Source: Bacteroidota bacterium | GTDB taxonomy: Bacteria > Bacteroidota > Bacteroidia > Bacteroidales > Paludibacteraceae | DNA length: 64,000 bases | Reading direction: 5' to 3' | Assembly: GCA_017860295.1 (NCBI GenBank) | Contig: JAFNAS010000009.1 | Location: 1 to 64,000 of the forward strand | Part shown: positions 37,134 to 46,186 of the stretch, in pieces | How positions within the stretch are numbered: the stretch's first letter is position 1 | Layout of the letters: each line of letters opens with the position of its first letter | Made by a program: the position numbers and the translations under genes | The notes under the pieces: generated by a model | Database searches by the model: none | What the model saw: only the letters and a program-made list of their open reading frames with translations | Told to the model about the DNA's origin: nothing

Positions 37134-37439
37134 TTAATTGACAGGTTGTTTTATCTTTTCTTTATGTTTAATTACTTGTTTTTCGATTGCGTCGACCGCC
37201 GTATCGACAGCTTCTTCGAAAGTATCGCACACTTTCGATGCAAAAATTTCATTCCCGGGGATATTGATTTTCACTAAGGCCTCTTTATTGGCAACCGCTT
37301 CGGGTTTTACCACTTTGAGAACAACTTCTGCATTCAGAATCTCGTCGAAAAATCGCTCGAGTTTCGAAACTTTCTTAGTGATATGTTCTTCCAGTTTTTG
37401 ACTCGCCTCAAATTTGATGGCTTGAATTCTAATGGTCAT
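37134..37439 (-). CDS. hpf: Ribosome hibernation-promoting factor, short form
   Basis: Binds the decoding centre of idle ribosomes. The 101-residue protein has the beta-alpha-beta-beta-beta-alpha fold (MTIRIQAIKFEASQKLEEHITKKVSKLERFF, then AEVVLKV, ALVKINIPGNEIFASKVCDTFEEAVDTAVDAIEKQV). The C-terminal dimerisation domain of long HPF is absent. It starts two bases after xerC, so translation is coupled. The xerC-hpf-tRNA-tuf order is typical of Bacteroidales. Confidence 0.93.
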   Translation of the reverse strand: MTIRIQAIKFEASQKLEEHITKKVSKLERFFDEILNAEVVLKVVKPEAVANKEALVKINIPGNEIFASKVCDTFEEAVDTAVDAIEKQVIKHKEKIKQPVN

Positions 37440-37441
37440 GG

Positions 37442-38332
37442 TTACCTCCTTTTTTTAGCCCTTGGATGGGCTTGTTGATAGATGGAATGCAACTGCTCGA
37501 ATGTTGTGTGCGTATAAACCTCCGTTGCCGAAAGATTACTATGCCCCAGCAATTCCTTCACCGCATTCAGTTCTGCCCCGTTATTCAATAAGGTCGTTGC
37601 AAATGTATGCCGCAACACATGCGGACTTCTTTTCTTCATCGAAGTAATACCGGTAAAAGCATTACGCACCTTATTGTATATGAATTTCGGATAAACCTCG
37701 GCTCCATTATCAAGTGTTATAAGCCGATCCGCAATATTTTCTTCCAAGAATGCATCCCTCTGATCAATATATTCGGAGATTAAATCTGCCAACGATTGTC
37801 CGAAAGGAATGATCCGTTCTTTGTTCCGTTTCCCCAGCACTCTGAGTGTACGTTTATTCAAGTCAACATCGTTATCTTTCAATCCTATCAGCTCTGCCCT
37901 ACGAATACCAGTCTGGTAAAGTAATTCTATAATCAACTTCTCGCGCAGGCTTTCAAAATTACGTTCAATGATGTTTTCACAGACAAAATTAATTTCATTT
38001 TCCCGAAAAACCAAGGGCAATGCCTTTTTTATTTTAGGTGAAATCAGTTTTTTTGTCGGGTTATTCGCACACAAGCCTTTATGAGCAAGAAACCTGTAAT
38101 AGGATTTAAGTGCCGACAGCTTTCGATTGACGGTTCGAGCACTATCGCCCGATTCCATCAATGTCACAATCCACTCGCGGATGGTAGCCGGAACTACATT
38201 TTGAGGATCGAAATTATCTGAATTAGGAGAAAGAAAATGAGCAAATTGAAGCAAGTCGTTATGATACGACAAAACGGTATGAGAAGAGGAAACTTTCTCA
38301 TACCGTAAATATTCTATGAATAGGTCAATCAT
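37442..38332 (-). CDS. xerC: Tyrosine recombinase XerC/XerD type
   Basis: Site-specific recombinase that resolves chromosome dimers. The 296-residue protein has an N-terminal SAM-like core-binding domain (residues 1-85) and a catalytic domain with Arg144 in TGIRRAELIGL, HVLRHTFAT, LGHSNLSATEVYTHT with the nucleophilic Tyr near residue 275. The housekeeping context (between rpsU and hpf) argues against a mobile-element integrase. XerC or XerD cannot be separated by eye. Confidence 0.92.
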   Translation of the reverse strand: MIDLFIEYLRYEKVSSSHTVLSYHNDLLQFAHFLSPNSDNFDPQNVVPATIREWIVTLMESGDSARTVNRKLSALKSYYRFLAHKGLCANNPTKKLISPKIKKALPLVFRENEINFVCENIIERNFESLREKLIIELLYQTGIRRAELIGLKDNDVDLNKRTLRVLGKRNKERIIPFGQSLADLISEYIDQRDAFLEENIADRLITLDNGAEVYPKFIYNKVRNAFTGITSMKKRSPHVLRHTFATTLLNNGAELNAVKELLGHSNLSATEVYTHTTFEQLHSIYQQAHPRAKKRR

Positions 38333-38386
38333 GCAACAAAAAGAATTTGAAGCAAAGATAACCTAGAAACCGCAAAAAAGCGATTT

Positions 38387-38578
38387 TTATTCTTGACTTT
38401 GATGTAATTGTTGTACGTAGGCAGCATGGATCAGCTCTTCACGACGAACAACTGATGGCTTTGAAAAAGCCTGACGCCTTCTCAATTCCTTTACCACACC
38501 TGTTTTTTCGAATTTTCTTTTGAATTTCTTCAAGGCTTTTTCGATATTTTCGCCTTCTTTTACTGGAACTACAATCAT
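38387..38578 (-). CDS. rpsU: 30S ribosomal protein S21
   Basis: A 63-residue basic protein with MIVVPVKEGENIEKALKKFKRKFEKTGV and the RRRQAFSKPSVVRREE core. In Bacteroidota, S21 has been linked to the sequestered anti-Shine-Dalgarno end of 16S rRNA; this comes from the literature, not from this sequence. It is the first gene of the rpsU-xerC-hpf operon. Confidence 0.97.
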   Translation of the reverse strand: MIVVPVKEGENIEKALKKFKRKFEKTGVVKELRRRQAFSKPSVVRREELIHAAYVQQLHQSQE

Positions 38579-38626
38579 TTCTTTAGCGAATTGCGTTTAA
38601 TATTACTTTGTCATTATTTGGGGCTG

Positions 38627-38657
38627 CAAAGGTAGGGAAAGGTTTTTGATTCTACAA
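38627..38657 (-). promoter_or_regulatory. Promoter of rpsU-xerC-hpf
   Basis: TACCTTTG (38634-38627) with TTG 20 bases upstream (38657-38655), about 50 bases before the rpsU start. Confidence 0.65.
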
Positions 38658-38742
38658 TATTTTTCTCGATTATTTTCGAAGAATCTAATTTATGTTCCCT
38701 CTTTGCACCTACTCTCTTTTATGATAACTGTATGTCAATCTA

Positions 38743-41079
38743 TTATAGACCAATCCCTCCGGGTTTTTTCTTAGAAGCATCCCCATCCGGTACTGATTCC
38801 CTTTTCTTTACTTCTTTACCTGCATTAAAGTGATAATTTATTTCAAACAACACCAGGTTTTTTATCAAATTCAGGCTTGCCCGTGACTGCTGATAATAGT
38901 TTGTAGTCTGCGTCACAATGGTTTGTTCGTAAGTAAGACCCATTTTTACCGGGGGCATATACAGCAAAGTCATATTTAATTTCTGTTTCATCAATGATTT
39001 ACTGATTAATAAAATAAGCATATCATTATTGTCGGATGTATAGCCTTGAATTGCCGCATTTTTATATAGCTGTTTTTGCAATACAGCCCCGGTTGTCAAA
39101 CCGATTTTTGGGTTGACATATACCAGCGTAGAATTGATAATCGAATTTTTGACTGTTGTCCCCTCTCCGTTGTATTTCAAATGGTTTTTATAGAAATCAA
39201 ATGAATTTTGCCAGAATATATATTTGCTAAGAGGCAACGTAAAATTGGCCTGTACACCATAACGTTCATACAAATCAGCATTAACATTGCCTACAAAATA
39301 ATACTTTCCGCTTTGAGATACATAAGATGCAATACGATTGTTGTCGAAATGATAATAGGGTTCGATTGTCAAGAAGTTCAGAATATGAAATTCCAATCCG
39401 AGTTTTTGATAAATAGCCGTTTTCAAATCCGGATTACCAATATTCCATGTCAAAGAATCGGATGCAGTCTTAAACGGAGTCAACTGATCCATCGACGGAT
39501 AATCGGCAAACGTATGATATTTGGCCACTACATTAAATTTCTGACTCGGAACATATTGCAAGTTGAAATATGGTAAAAACGCATTTACATCACGCGAACT
39601 CCCCTCATATTTCTGATGATACGTTTCAAGGATTCCTCCTCCCTTTATCTTCCATTGTTTCAACGGCTGATAACTTACATACAAAGAGAAGCGGTTTTTT
39701 AATTCATGATATGTAAATGATGCTCCCGATAATTTGTTCGTATTATCCTGATTTTTCAATCCGTAACCGGCTTCTAGCGACAACAACGGTGAGAATTGAT
39801 ATGTATAACCCACATTAAACCGGAGATAATGATTCGACTTATCGATATAGCTGAGTGATGAAAAATTATCCTGTTCATACAAATTATTCGAGACTCCTTT
39901 ACCAAAAGCATATCTTAAATCTGACGTAAGCGTACTCTTTTGACCGAACTTCCCGTTATAGCTAACCGTAGTTGTAAGGTTATTATTATGCCCCTGCGTA
40001 AAAGTTTCGGAAGAACTGCGACTGAGGAAATTGCCATTGACCGAATTAGTCAGGTTATTGGTAAATTTTTCATTCTGGCGATCACCACTCCAGTTGACCT
40101 CAGCCGATATTGTATGATTTTTACTCAACGCATAATCACCTCCCACGCTTACATTACCGTTCGCATCCTTCATCTTGCCATTCGGATGATCAAAATCAAA
40201 AGGATCGGAAGTTGTGGTCACACTTCCATACTTTTTGATATAATCCGTCGGTAGCTGTAAGTTGTTGCCATATCCCCAACCCGACATGTAAAGGTTCAAC
40301 TTTTTATAGGTATATGTAAAATTCAGATTCCCATAATCCTGCAAAAACCGTTGCGTACCGTTATTTCCAGCAATATCAAAAAAAGAGGTATTACCAATGT
40401 AAAAATCAATCCCCGAATAATCTTTCTTAAGTACAATATTGATAACCGCCGTGTAACCGTCGGTGGCATATTTTCCTACCGGATCTTTAATTACTTCCAC
40501 CCGTTCTATCCTCTCCGGAGAAAGAGTTTTCGCCAACTGCTGATCTTTTTCCACACCATCAATCAAAATGAGTACTTTCGAACTGCCATTCACACTGATC
40601 GATTTGTCATATCGGTTATAATTCACACCGCTCAATTTACCAAGGAGTTCTTGCGACGTTGCCGTGCCAGCTCTCATCTCTTTTGTGATAGCAAACACAT
40701 CTCTGTCTATTTTATTCTGACGCGCACTGCCTTTTACGGCAACTTCATTCAGCTGTCTCGAATCTTCATCCATCAGAATTGTACCCAGATTCCGATCTTT
40801 AATTGCCATTTCAAGATCTTTATATCCAAGATAACGAATTCTGACTTTGCCGGTTTTGACCGGCGGCGTAATCTCGAAATAACCTTTCGAATCGGTAATA
40901 CATCCACCCAATAAACTATCTTTTGCCGACAACAACTCCACTGTAGCAAACTCTATTGGCTGTTTGGTCTGACGATCCTTTACTGTTGCAGAAATATCCG
41001 CTGCATTTTTTGCTGAAACCGAAATCAGACACAGACTAACCAATATCAACACCGAAAAAATCTTTTTTTTACCCAACAT
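38743..41079 (-). CDS. TonB-dependent receptor with OMP beta-barrel (PF14905 type)
   Basis: A 778-residue outer-membrane receptor. I take ATG 41079 as start, since MLGKKKIFSVLILVSLCLISVSAKN is a good signal peptide; 25 codons upstream in frame are not. A carboxypeptidase-like regulatory domain (ADISATVKDRQTKQPIEFATVEL to LGTILM) is followed by a plug (LGKLSGVNYNRYDKSISVNGSSKVLILIDGVEKDQ, ERIERVEVIKDPVGKYATDGYTAVINIVLKKD) and a barrel. It resembles the receptor at 16280-18718 in layout. A promoter with an operator-like palindrome lies upstream. No SusD and no substrate gene are adjacent, so the ligand is unknown. Confidence 0.85.
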   Translation of the reverse strand: MLGKKKIFSVLILVSLCLISVSAKNAADISATVKDRQTKQPIEFATVELLSAKDSLLGGCITDSKGYFEITPPVKTGKVRIRYLGYKDLEMAIKDRNLGTILMDEDSRQLNEVAVKGSARQNKIDRDVFAITKEMRAGTATSQELLGKLSGVNYNRYDKSISVNGSSKVLILIDGVEKDQQLAKTLSPERIERVEVIKDPVGKYATDGYTAVINIVLKKDYSGIDFYIGNTSFFDIAGNNGTQRFLQDYGNLNFTYTYKKLNLYMSGWGYGNNLQLPTDYIKKYGSVTTTSDPFDFDHPNGKMKDANGNVSVGGDYALSKNHTISAEVNWSGDRQNEKFTNNLTNSVNGNFLSRSSSETFTQGHNNNLTTTVSYNGKFGQKSTLTSDLRYAFGKGVSNNLYEQDNFSSLSYIDKSNHYLRFNVGYTYQFSPLLSLEAGYGLKNQDNTNKLSGASFTYHELKNRFSLYVSYQPLKQWKIKGGGILETYHQKYEGSSRDVNAFLPYFNLQYVPSQKFNVVAKYHTFADYPSMDQLTPFKTASDSLTWNIGNPDLKTAIYQKLGLEFHILNFLTIEPYYHFDNNRIASYVSQSGKYYFVGNVNADLYERYGVQANFTLPLSKYIFWQNSFDFYKNHLKYNGEGTTVKNSIINSTLVYVNPKIGLTTGAVLQKQLYKNAAIQGYTSDNNDMLILLISKSLMKQKLNMTLLYMPPVKMGLTYEQTIVTQTTNYYQQSRASLNLIKNLVLFEINYHFNAGKEVKKRESVPDGDASKKKPGGIGL

Positions 41080-41258
41080 AAATCCACTAATTTTATGAAT
41101 TGAAATACATTTCAAGATAAGAGATCCCATTTTTCTATCAAGACTAAAAAACAATGTCCTACTTTATTTTTTCATATCAAGGATAATTGAATCTGAATCA
41201 ACAATCAACATCGGCTTTTGCAGATTCGACGACCAAGACATGCAACTTTACTGTTTTG

Positions 41259-41280
41259 GTGTATTATTGTATTAATACAC
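41259..41280 (-). promoter_or_regulatory. Palindromic operator candidate
   Basis: GTGTATTA, six bases, TAATACAC: an exact 8-bp inverted repeat located 3 bases downstream of the receptor's -7 box, over the expected transcription start. This geometry suits a repressor site; the GTGTATTA-type half-site recalls GntR-family operators, which is inference. Confidence 0.5.
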
Positions 41281-41282
41281 TG

Positions 41283-41312
41283 CAAAGATATGACAGATTT
41301 TTAATTTACCAA
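41283..41312 (-). promoter_or_regulatory. Promoter of the TonB-dependent receptor
   Basis: TATCTTTG (41290-41283) with TTG exactly 19 bases upstream (41312-41310). Distance to the start codon at 41079 implies a 5' leader of nearly 200 bases. Confidence 0.7.
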
Positions 41313-41545
41313 TGACCAATCTTCAATTTTAATTTATTTTAACATCAAAATACTTAATGTAGAATGCGTATAAATCTGAATTTATGGTAATTACGATTCA
41401 TTTTGTTGACGAATAACCCTTCCATCACTCCACAGCTAACTGTTCTTATTTGCATTCCATGTAACGTTTTTTTGCAATATTCCCAAACAAGCAACTCTCA
41501 ATACGTTAAAAGAAAGACTCGAAAACAAAAAAAGAAGAGAGGTGA

Positions 41546-41575
41546 TTGCATCGCAATATTTTTTTCGTACCTTTG
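41546..41575 (+). promoter_or_regulatory. Promoter of DUF177-rpmF
   Basis: TTG at 41546-41548, a 19-base spacer and TACCTTTG at 41568-41575. Transcription would start near 41582, which fixes the downstream start codon at GTG 41601. Confidence 0.8.
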
Positions 41576-41600
41576 CACGGTTTTTAATGTTAAGTCTGAG

Positions 41601-42167
41601 GTGGGAAAATTCGATGCTTATATCATACCGTTAAAATCATTAAGCGCAGGTAATCATACTTTTGAATACCAGCTCAACAATGATTATTTCACAAAGATAG
41701 ACAGTCCAGAAGTCCGCAAGGGGAACATAAAAGCTCAAGTTATTGTCAAAAAAACAGGCAGCGTTTTCGAAATCACTTTCAATCTGGAAGGAAACGCAAT
41801 ACTTTCTTGTGATCGTTGTCTGGACGATATGGAGCAACCCATTTCTTGCAAAGAAAACCTATGCGTGAAGCTTGGCAAAGATTTTTCAGACGAAGATGAG
41901 GTGGTAATTGTTCCGGAAGAAGAAGGAGAGATAAATATTGCATGGTTTCTATACGAATTTATAGTTCTTTCTATACCAATTAAACATGTACATGCTCCGG
42001 GGAAATGTAACAAGGCGATGTCGATGACGCTTCGCAAACATAAAGCCCGCAACATTAATGAAGAAGAAGACGAAAGTCTTGATGAGAGTGAAAATTTAAC
42101 TGACAACGAAGAAAGCGGCAACGATCCCCGCTGGGACAAGTTGAAAGATATATTCGATAACGATTAA
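41601..42167 (+). CDS. DUF177 (YceD) family protein
   Basis: A 188-residue protein of the DUF177/YceD family, nearly always encoded next to rpmF and implicated in 23S rRNA metabolism in other bacteria. It starts at GTG 41601, because GKFDAYIIPLKSLSAGNHTFEYQLNNDYF is the family N-terminus and the promoter lies just upstream. The conserved CDRCLDDMEQPI segment (a CxxCL motif) and the acidic C-terminal region ending DPRWDKLKDIFDND are present. It ends 12 bases before rpmF, consistent with co-transcription. Confidence 0.88.
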   Translation: MGKFDAYIIPLKSLSAGNHTFEYQLNNDYFTKIDSPEVRKGNIKAQVIVKKTGSVFEITFNLEGNAILSCDRCLDDMEQPISCKENLCVKLGKDFSDEDEVVIVPEEEGEINIAWFLYEFIVLSIPIKHVHAPGKCNKAMSMTLRKHKARNINEEEDESLDESENLTDNEESGNDPRWDKLKDIFDND

Positions 42168-42179
42168 AATATTTAGAAA

Positions 42180-42365
42180 ATGGCACATCCTAAAAGAAAA
42201 CATTCGAAACAACGCACAGCAAAAAGACGCACTCACGACAAAGCCGTTGCTCCGACTTTAGCAGTTTGCTCCAACTGTGGTGCTATGCACATCTATCATA
42301 CAGTGTGCGGCGCTTGCGGTTACTATCGCGGCAAATTGGCTATTGAAAAACTGGCGACCGTTTAA
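42180..42365 (+). CDS. rpmF: 50S ribosomal protein L32
   Basis: A 61-residue basic protein (MAHPKRKHSKQRTAKRRTHDK). Four cysteines, 30, 33, 43 and 46, form a zinc-binding site, so this is the zinc-containing C+ form rather than the zinc-free paralogue. A terminator follows, separating it from fabH. Confidence 0.97.
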   Translation: MAHPKRKHSKQRTAKRRTHDKAVAPTLAVCSNCGAMHIYHTVCGACGYYRGKLAIEKLATV

Positions 42366-42397
42366 TTTGTCATTTGTCATTGTGCAGACAAAAAAAA

Positions 42398-42440
42398 GAA
42401 TTTGCCCTAAAACAATGTTGTTTTTAGGGCGAATTTTTTT
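42398..42440 (+). terminator. Terminator after rpmF
   Basis: A long imperfect stem (AATTTGCCCTAAAACAA against TTGTTTTTAGGGCGAATT) ending in seven Ts, 18 bases before fabH. Confidence 0.8.
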
Positions 42441-42457
42441 CACTAACTTCAAACCAA

Positions 42458-43462
42458 ATGAAAAAAATACATGCAAAAATAACTGGGATGGGAGCTTATG
42501 TTCCCGACTACATTCTGACCAACGATGAGTTGTCGCAAATGATGGACACCTCAGATGAATGGATTATGACCCGTATTGGCGTAAAAGAACGTCATATTCT
42601 AAAAGAAGAAGGACTGGGAACATCCTACATGGCAGCTAAGGCCGTTAAACAACTACTTAAGAAGACCAATACAAAACCGGAAGAAATTGATGCATTAATC
42701 TGTGCTACAGTGACTCCCGATCACATGTTCCCTTGCACGGCCGTATTAACCGCCGAACGAGCCGGTATTAAGAATGCTTATACTTTTGACTTAAACGCTG
42801 CTTGCTCCAGTTTCACATTCGGATTGACTTCCGCAGCCACATTAATCGAATCTGGCCGATACAAAAAAGTCATTCTGGTAGGTGCCGATAAAATGTCATC
42901 TTTTGTCGATTACACCGACCGCAGAACTGCCCCCATTTTTGGTGATGGCGCAGGTGCAGTGTTACTTGAACCGACAGAAGAAGAAATCGGATTTATTGAT
43001 AGCAAATTATATTCCGATGGCATCGGCTATCCCCATCTCCACCTGAAAGCAGGCGGATCGGCCACCCCACCCTCTCACGAAACTATCGACAACAAAGAAC
43101 ATTACATATATCAGGAAGGCCAAGTCGTATTCAAACACGCAGTAAGCAAAATGGCCGACGTGTCTGTTGAAATAATGGAACGCAACAACCTGAGCCACGA
43201 CGATATTGCATGGGTAGTGCCTCATCAGGCTAACCTTCGCATTATCGATGCTGTAGCTAACCGCATGGGTGTTGACAAAGAGAAAGTGATGGTAAACATT
43301 GAAAAATATGGCAATACAACCTCTGCCACGCTTCCTTTATGTCTCAATGAATGGGAACCTAAACTCCGCAAAGGAGATAAGATTGTGTTAGCAACATTCG
43401 GCGCCGGCTTCTGCTGGGGTGCTGCCTACATCATCTGGGCATACGACGGAAAAGAATCATAA
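42458..43462 (+). CDS. fabH: Beta-ketoacyl-ACP synthase III
   Basis: Initiates fatty acid synthesis by condensing an acyl-CoA with malonyl-ACP; Bacteroidota often use branched starters. The catalytic triad is complete: Cys116 in [10 protein letters not shown], His256 in PHQAN and Asn286 in YGNTTSAT. Length 334 residues. It follows the yceD-rpmF genes, the usual neighbourhood, although plsX, often between them in other phyla, is absent. Confidence 0.96.
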   Translation: MKKIHAKITGMGAYVPDYILTNDELSQMMDTSDEWIMTRIGVKERHILKEEGLGTSYMAAKAVKQLLKKTNTKPEEIDALICATVTPDHMFPCTAVLTAERAGIKNAYTFDLNAACSSFTFGLTSAATLIESGRYKKVILVGADKMSSFVDYTDRRTAPIFGDGAGAVLLEPTEEEIGFIDSKLYSDGIGYPHLHLKAGGSATPPSHETIDNKEHYIYQEGQVVFKHAVSKMADVSVEIMERNNLSHDDIAWVVPHQANLRIIDAVANRMGVDKEKVMVNIEKYGNTTSATLPLCLNEWEPKLRKGDKIVLATFGAGFCWGAAYIIWAYDGKES

Positions 43463-43472
43463 CGAACCAACG

Positions 43473-43489
43473 AGCAGCTTCGGGCTGCT
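43473..43489 (+). other. Small stem-loop between fabH and tig
   Basis: AGCAGC and GCTGCT flank a TTCGG loop 11 bases after the fabH stop. Without a T run it is at most a weak terminator. Confidence 0.4.
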
Positions 43490-43512
43490 TACAATAATTC
43501 AACATTAGTTTT

Positions 43513-44856
43513 ATGAATATCGTCAGAAATGATATTGATGCAGTAAATGCAACAGTGACCGTGCAGGTCAGCAAGGCCGATTACGCCGAGAAGGTGGAAA
43601 AAACCCTGAAAGAGTACAAACGCAAAGCAAATGTTCCGGGATTTCGTCCGGGCATGGTACCCGTCGGCTTATTGAAGAAGATGTATGGCAAATCCATCCT
43701 GGCCGAAGAGGTAAACAAAGTAATGAGCGATGCGTTGAACAACTACCTGAAAGAAAACAATGTCAATATTTTAGGTGAATTACTTCCTAACGAAACAGAT
43801 CAAAAACCAATTGATTTCGATACACAGGAAGATTTTGAGTTTATGTTCGATATGGCCGTTGCTCCCGAATTTGACGTAGCACTCTCTCAAAAAGATAAAA
43901 TCGATTTCTACGATATAGCAGTAGACGACAAAATGATTGAAGATCAGATCAAAAATCACCAAGGTCGTTTAGGCAAGCAAGTTCAGGTTGAAAAGGTTGC
44001 CGAAAAAGACATGATAAAAGGCAACGTTGCCGAAATATCAGACAGCGAAACTGCCATCAAGGTCGAAAATGCGGTGTTGATGCCATCTTACATCAAAGAC
44101 GAAGCACAACAGGCAGCTTTCATTGGCAAGAAGGTCGGTGATGTGATCACCTTCAACCCTTCTAAAGCCTACACCAGTGAAGCAGAGATTGCCTCTTTAT
44201 TGAAGATCTCAAAAGAGGCAGCAAAAGAGATGACCAGTGATTTCACCTTCACCATCACCGAAATTACTCGCTTTGAAGAGCATCAGGTCGATCAGGAACT
44301 ATTCGACCTGATTTACGGCAAAGACGCAGTAAAAACCGAAGAAGAATACCGCGAAAAAGTGGTTGCCGAAATCAAAGAGATTCTGGACGAAAACAGCTTT
44401 TATCGTTTCTCGGACGACGCCCGCGTTGCGTTACTCAAGAAACTTGACGGTATTGCATTCCCCGAAGCATTCCTGAAACGCTGGGTGCTGGCAACTAACG
44501 AGAAAGTAGCCGCTGAACAACTCGAAGCTGAATTCCCTCAAATGTTGGATGCCTTGAAATGGCAGTTGATCCGCAACAAAATTGCCACTGCAAACGATGT
44601 AAAAGTGGAAATGGAAGATGTAGAAGCGTATGCTCAGAAGGTATTGAAAGCACAATATGCTCAATATGGCATCACCAATTTCCCCGATGATCTACTTGCC
44701 GAATACGCAAAAGAATCGTTGAAAAAACAGGGAACTGCCGAGAAATATTTCGAACACGTACTCGAAAACAAAGTAACTGAAATAGTAAAAGGTGCTGTAA
44801 AACTCAACTCAAAGAGCATATCTTTAGACGAGTTCAACCAACTCGGAAGAGCATAA
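43513..44856 (+). CDS. tig: Trigger factor
   Basis: Ribosome-bound chaperone and peptidyl-prolyl isomerase. The ribosome-docking loop reads VPGFRPGMVP (residues about 41-50; canonical GFRxGKVP), followed by a degenerate FKBP-like domain (VGDVITFNPSKAYTSE) and the helical C-terminal domain. At 447 residues it is typical for Bacteroidota. clpP-clpX, which often follow tig, are not here; the gene ends at a strong terminator. Confidence 0.93.
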   Translation: MNIVRNDIDAVNATVTVQVSKADYAEKVEKTLKEYKRKANVPGFRPGMVPVGLLKKMYGKSILAEEVNKVMSDALNNYLKENNVNILGELLPNETDQKPIDFDTQEDFEFMFDMAVAPEFDVALSQKDKIDFYDIAVDDKMIEDQIKNHQGRLGKQVQVEKVAEKDMIKGNVAEISDSETAIKVENAVLMPSYIKDEAQQAAFIGKKVGDVITFNPSKAYTSEAEIASLLKISKEAAKEMTSDFTFTITEITRFEEHQVDQELFDLIYGKDAVKTEEEYREKVVAEIKEILDENSFYRFSDDARVALLKKLDGIAFPEAFLKRWVLATNEKVAAEQLEAEFPQMLDALKWQLIRNKIATANDVKVEMEDVEAYAQKVLKAQYAQYGITNFPDDLLAEYAKESLKKQGTAEKYFEHVLENKVTEIVKGAVKLNSKSISLDEFNQLGRA

Positions 44857-44877
44857 ACAGCAACTGTTCATAATTGA

Positions 44878-44912
44878 AAAGCGGGCGATATTCGATGAAT
44901 ATCGCCCGCTTT
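44878..44912. terminator. Bidirectional terminator, tig and PAP2 gene
   Basis: A perfect 16-bp GC-rich stem (44878-44893 with 44897-44912) with a three-base loop between converging genes. Confidence 0.9.
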
Positions 44913-44933
44913 GTATTTTGTTCGGGAAGAGGA

Positions 44934-45608
44934 TCAGAAAAAGCTTTTTACCACAATAAAGAAAAAGGCAGCGCCATACACAATCAGGAAATAGCCTCGT
45001 TCGCGCTTGGGCATATAGGGTGGCACATCCAGATTCAACCGCTTCATCACCTTCGGAGCCAACATCTCCATCAAAAGGAAGCAACAAGCTCCCGAAAGCA
45101 ACCCCACGGTCATACCTCCGAGAATATCGAGTGGAAAGTGAACCCCGAGATACATCCGGGAATAAGAGGTCAAAATAGCCCACAGAAACAAGGCGATGCT
45201 TATATGACGATGCCGCAGCAAAAGACTCATAAATATAGCAGCGCCAAACGTATTGGCTGCGTGAGACGAAACAAAGCCATACATTCCGCCCCTATAATTA
45301 TTGACAATATGCAGCAGATTCATCACTGAAGGATCGTGCGTAGGCCGCAAACGGCAAACAACCGGTTTGATAATGGCAGAGGCGATGTTATCGGCCAATG
45401 CAACTGTCAACGTCAGAAAGAAAATATACCACAATGTCTTTAATCCGTTATCCTTGGCCAACAACAGCAACAACACAACACCGAAAACAACCGGAAGAAA
45501 CTGACTGGAAAGCGACCAGAAAAATCCGTCGAACCATGAATTATGATGCTGATTTATAAGCAACAATAAATTTTTATCCCACTCCACAAGTGGTGCTGGT
45601 AAATACAT
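44934..45608 (-). CDS. PAP2 family membrane phosphatase
   Basis: A 224-residue membrane protein with about six hydrophobic segments. The three acid-phosphatase motifs are present: KPVVCRLRP, then VSSHAANTF (SSH in place of the usual PSGH) and SRMYLGVHFPLDILGG. The catalytic histidines and arginines are intact. Such enzymes dephosphorylate phosphatidic acid, undecaprenyl diphosphate or phosphatidylglycerophosphate; which one cannot be told. It is a single-gene unit with a -7 box upstream at 45646-45653. Confidence 0.88.
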   Translation of the reverse strand: MYLPAPLVEWDKNLLLLINQHHNSWFDGFFWSLSSQFLPVVFGVVLLLLLAKDNGLKTLWYIFFLTLTVALADNIASAIIKPVVCRLRPTHDPSVMNLLHIVNNYRGGMYGFVSSHAANTFGAAIFMSLLLRHRHISIALFLWAILTSYSRMYLGVHFPLDILGGMTVGLLSGACCFLLMEMLAPKVMKRLNLDVPPYMPKRERGYFLIVYGAAFFFIVVKSFF

Positions 45609-45645
45609 AAAGCAGGTGCTTTAAATTGTTGAATTCTAGAGATCA

Positions 45646-45653
45646 CAAAGATA
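45646..45653 (-). promoter_or_regulatory. Promoter box of the PAP2 gene
   Basis: TATCTTTG on the minus strand, 37 bases before the start. It lies close to the terminator of the preceding operon; a -33 element is not clear. Confidence 0.45.
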
Positions 45654-45655
45654 AT

Positions 45656-45684
45656 AAAAAAGGGAACATCTCTGTTCCCTTTTT
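45656..45684 (-). terminator. Terminator of the methylmalonyl-CoA carboxyltransferase genes
   Basis: AGGGAACA/TGTTCCCT stem with a TCTC loop, extended by A and T runs on both sides; downstream of the biotin carrier gene on the minus strand. Confidence 0.85.
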
Positions 45685-45741
45685 ATTATGACATGCTAAT
45701 TTCAAGTCTTCAGTGTATAGACTATACTTTCGGATATGAAA

Positions 45742-46161
45742 TTATTCCAAAACGATCAAGTCGGTACCTTCCAGTACTGAGTCACCTTTGTTTACATTGA
45801 TGGCAACTACTTTACCTTCATGGTCGGCATTGATGGCATTTTCCATTTTCATAGCTTCGAGCATAGCCACTTTCTGGCCTACTTTCACTACATCACCAAC
45901 ATTTACGTTGATTTCGAGGATAATACCTGGCAGCGGAGATTTGATGGCACCGGCAGCACCGGCAGCAGCTTTAGGAGCACTTGCCACAGGAGCAGCGGCA
46001 GCTACTACAGGACGAACAATAACCGGAGCAGCTTTTTCCACTTTCTCCATTTCAACCTGATAAACTTCGCCGTTCACTTCAACTTCAGCAACGAAATCTT
46101 CCACTTTGTTGATAACAACTTTGTAGTCCTTACCAGCTATTTTATATTTATATTCTTTCAT
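45742..46161 (-). CDS. Biotin carboxyl carrier subunit
   Basis: A 139-residue biotin carrier of the acyl-CoA decarboxylase/carboxylase type. The N-terminal segment (MKEYKYKIAGKDYKVVI) is followed by an Ala-Pro-rich linker (residues 44-72) and a biotinyl domain with EAMKMEN, biotin being attached to Lys105. It would accept the carboxyl group from the MmdA-like subunit. It is the last gene of the operon before a strong terminator; no membrane beta subunit follows. Confidence 0.92.
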   Translation of the reverse strand: MKEYKYKIAGKDYKVVINKVEDFVAEVEVNGEVYQVEMEKVEKAAPVIVRPVVAAAAPVASAPKAAAGAAGAIKSPLPGIILEINVNVGDVVKVGQKVAMLEAMKMENAINADHEGKVVAINVNKGDSVLEGTDLIVLE

Positions 46162-46186
46162 GATGAATAATTTTTCTGTGTGATGA

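Larger units (their letters stand above)
41080..41545. other. Divergent intergenic region TonB receptor/DUF177
   Basis: No gene. It contains the receptor promoter and palindrome (41259-41312); the DUF177 promoter starts just to its right. The plus-strand frame extending upstream of the DUF177 start lies before the promoter and is not coding. Confidence 0.6.

Noticed and set aside
37442-38332. Tyrosine recombinase as integrase of a mobile element next to tRNA genes
   Set aside because: It sits in the conserved rpsU-xerC-hpf context and no attachment repeat or mobile gene is near; it is the housekeeping Xer recombinase.
41403-41600. Longer N-terminus for the DUF177 protein
   Set aside because: The 66 extra codons lie upstream of a consensus promoter and do not resemble the family; GTG 41601 is the better start.
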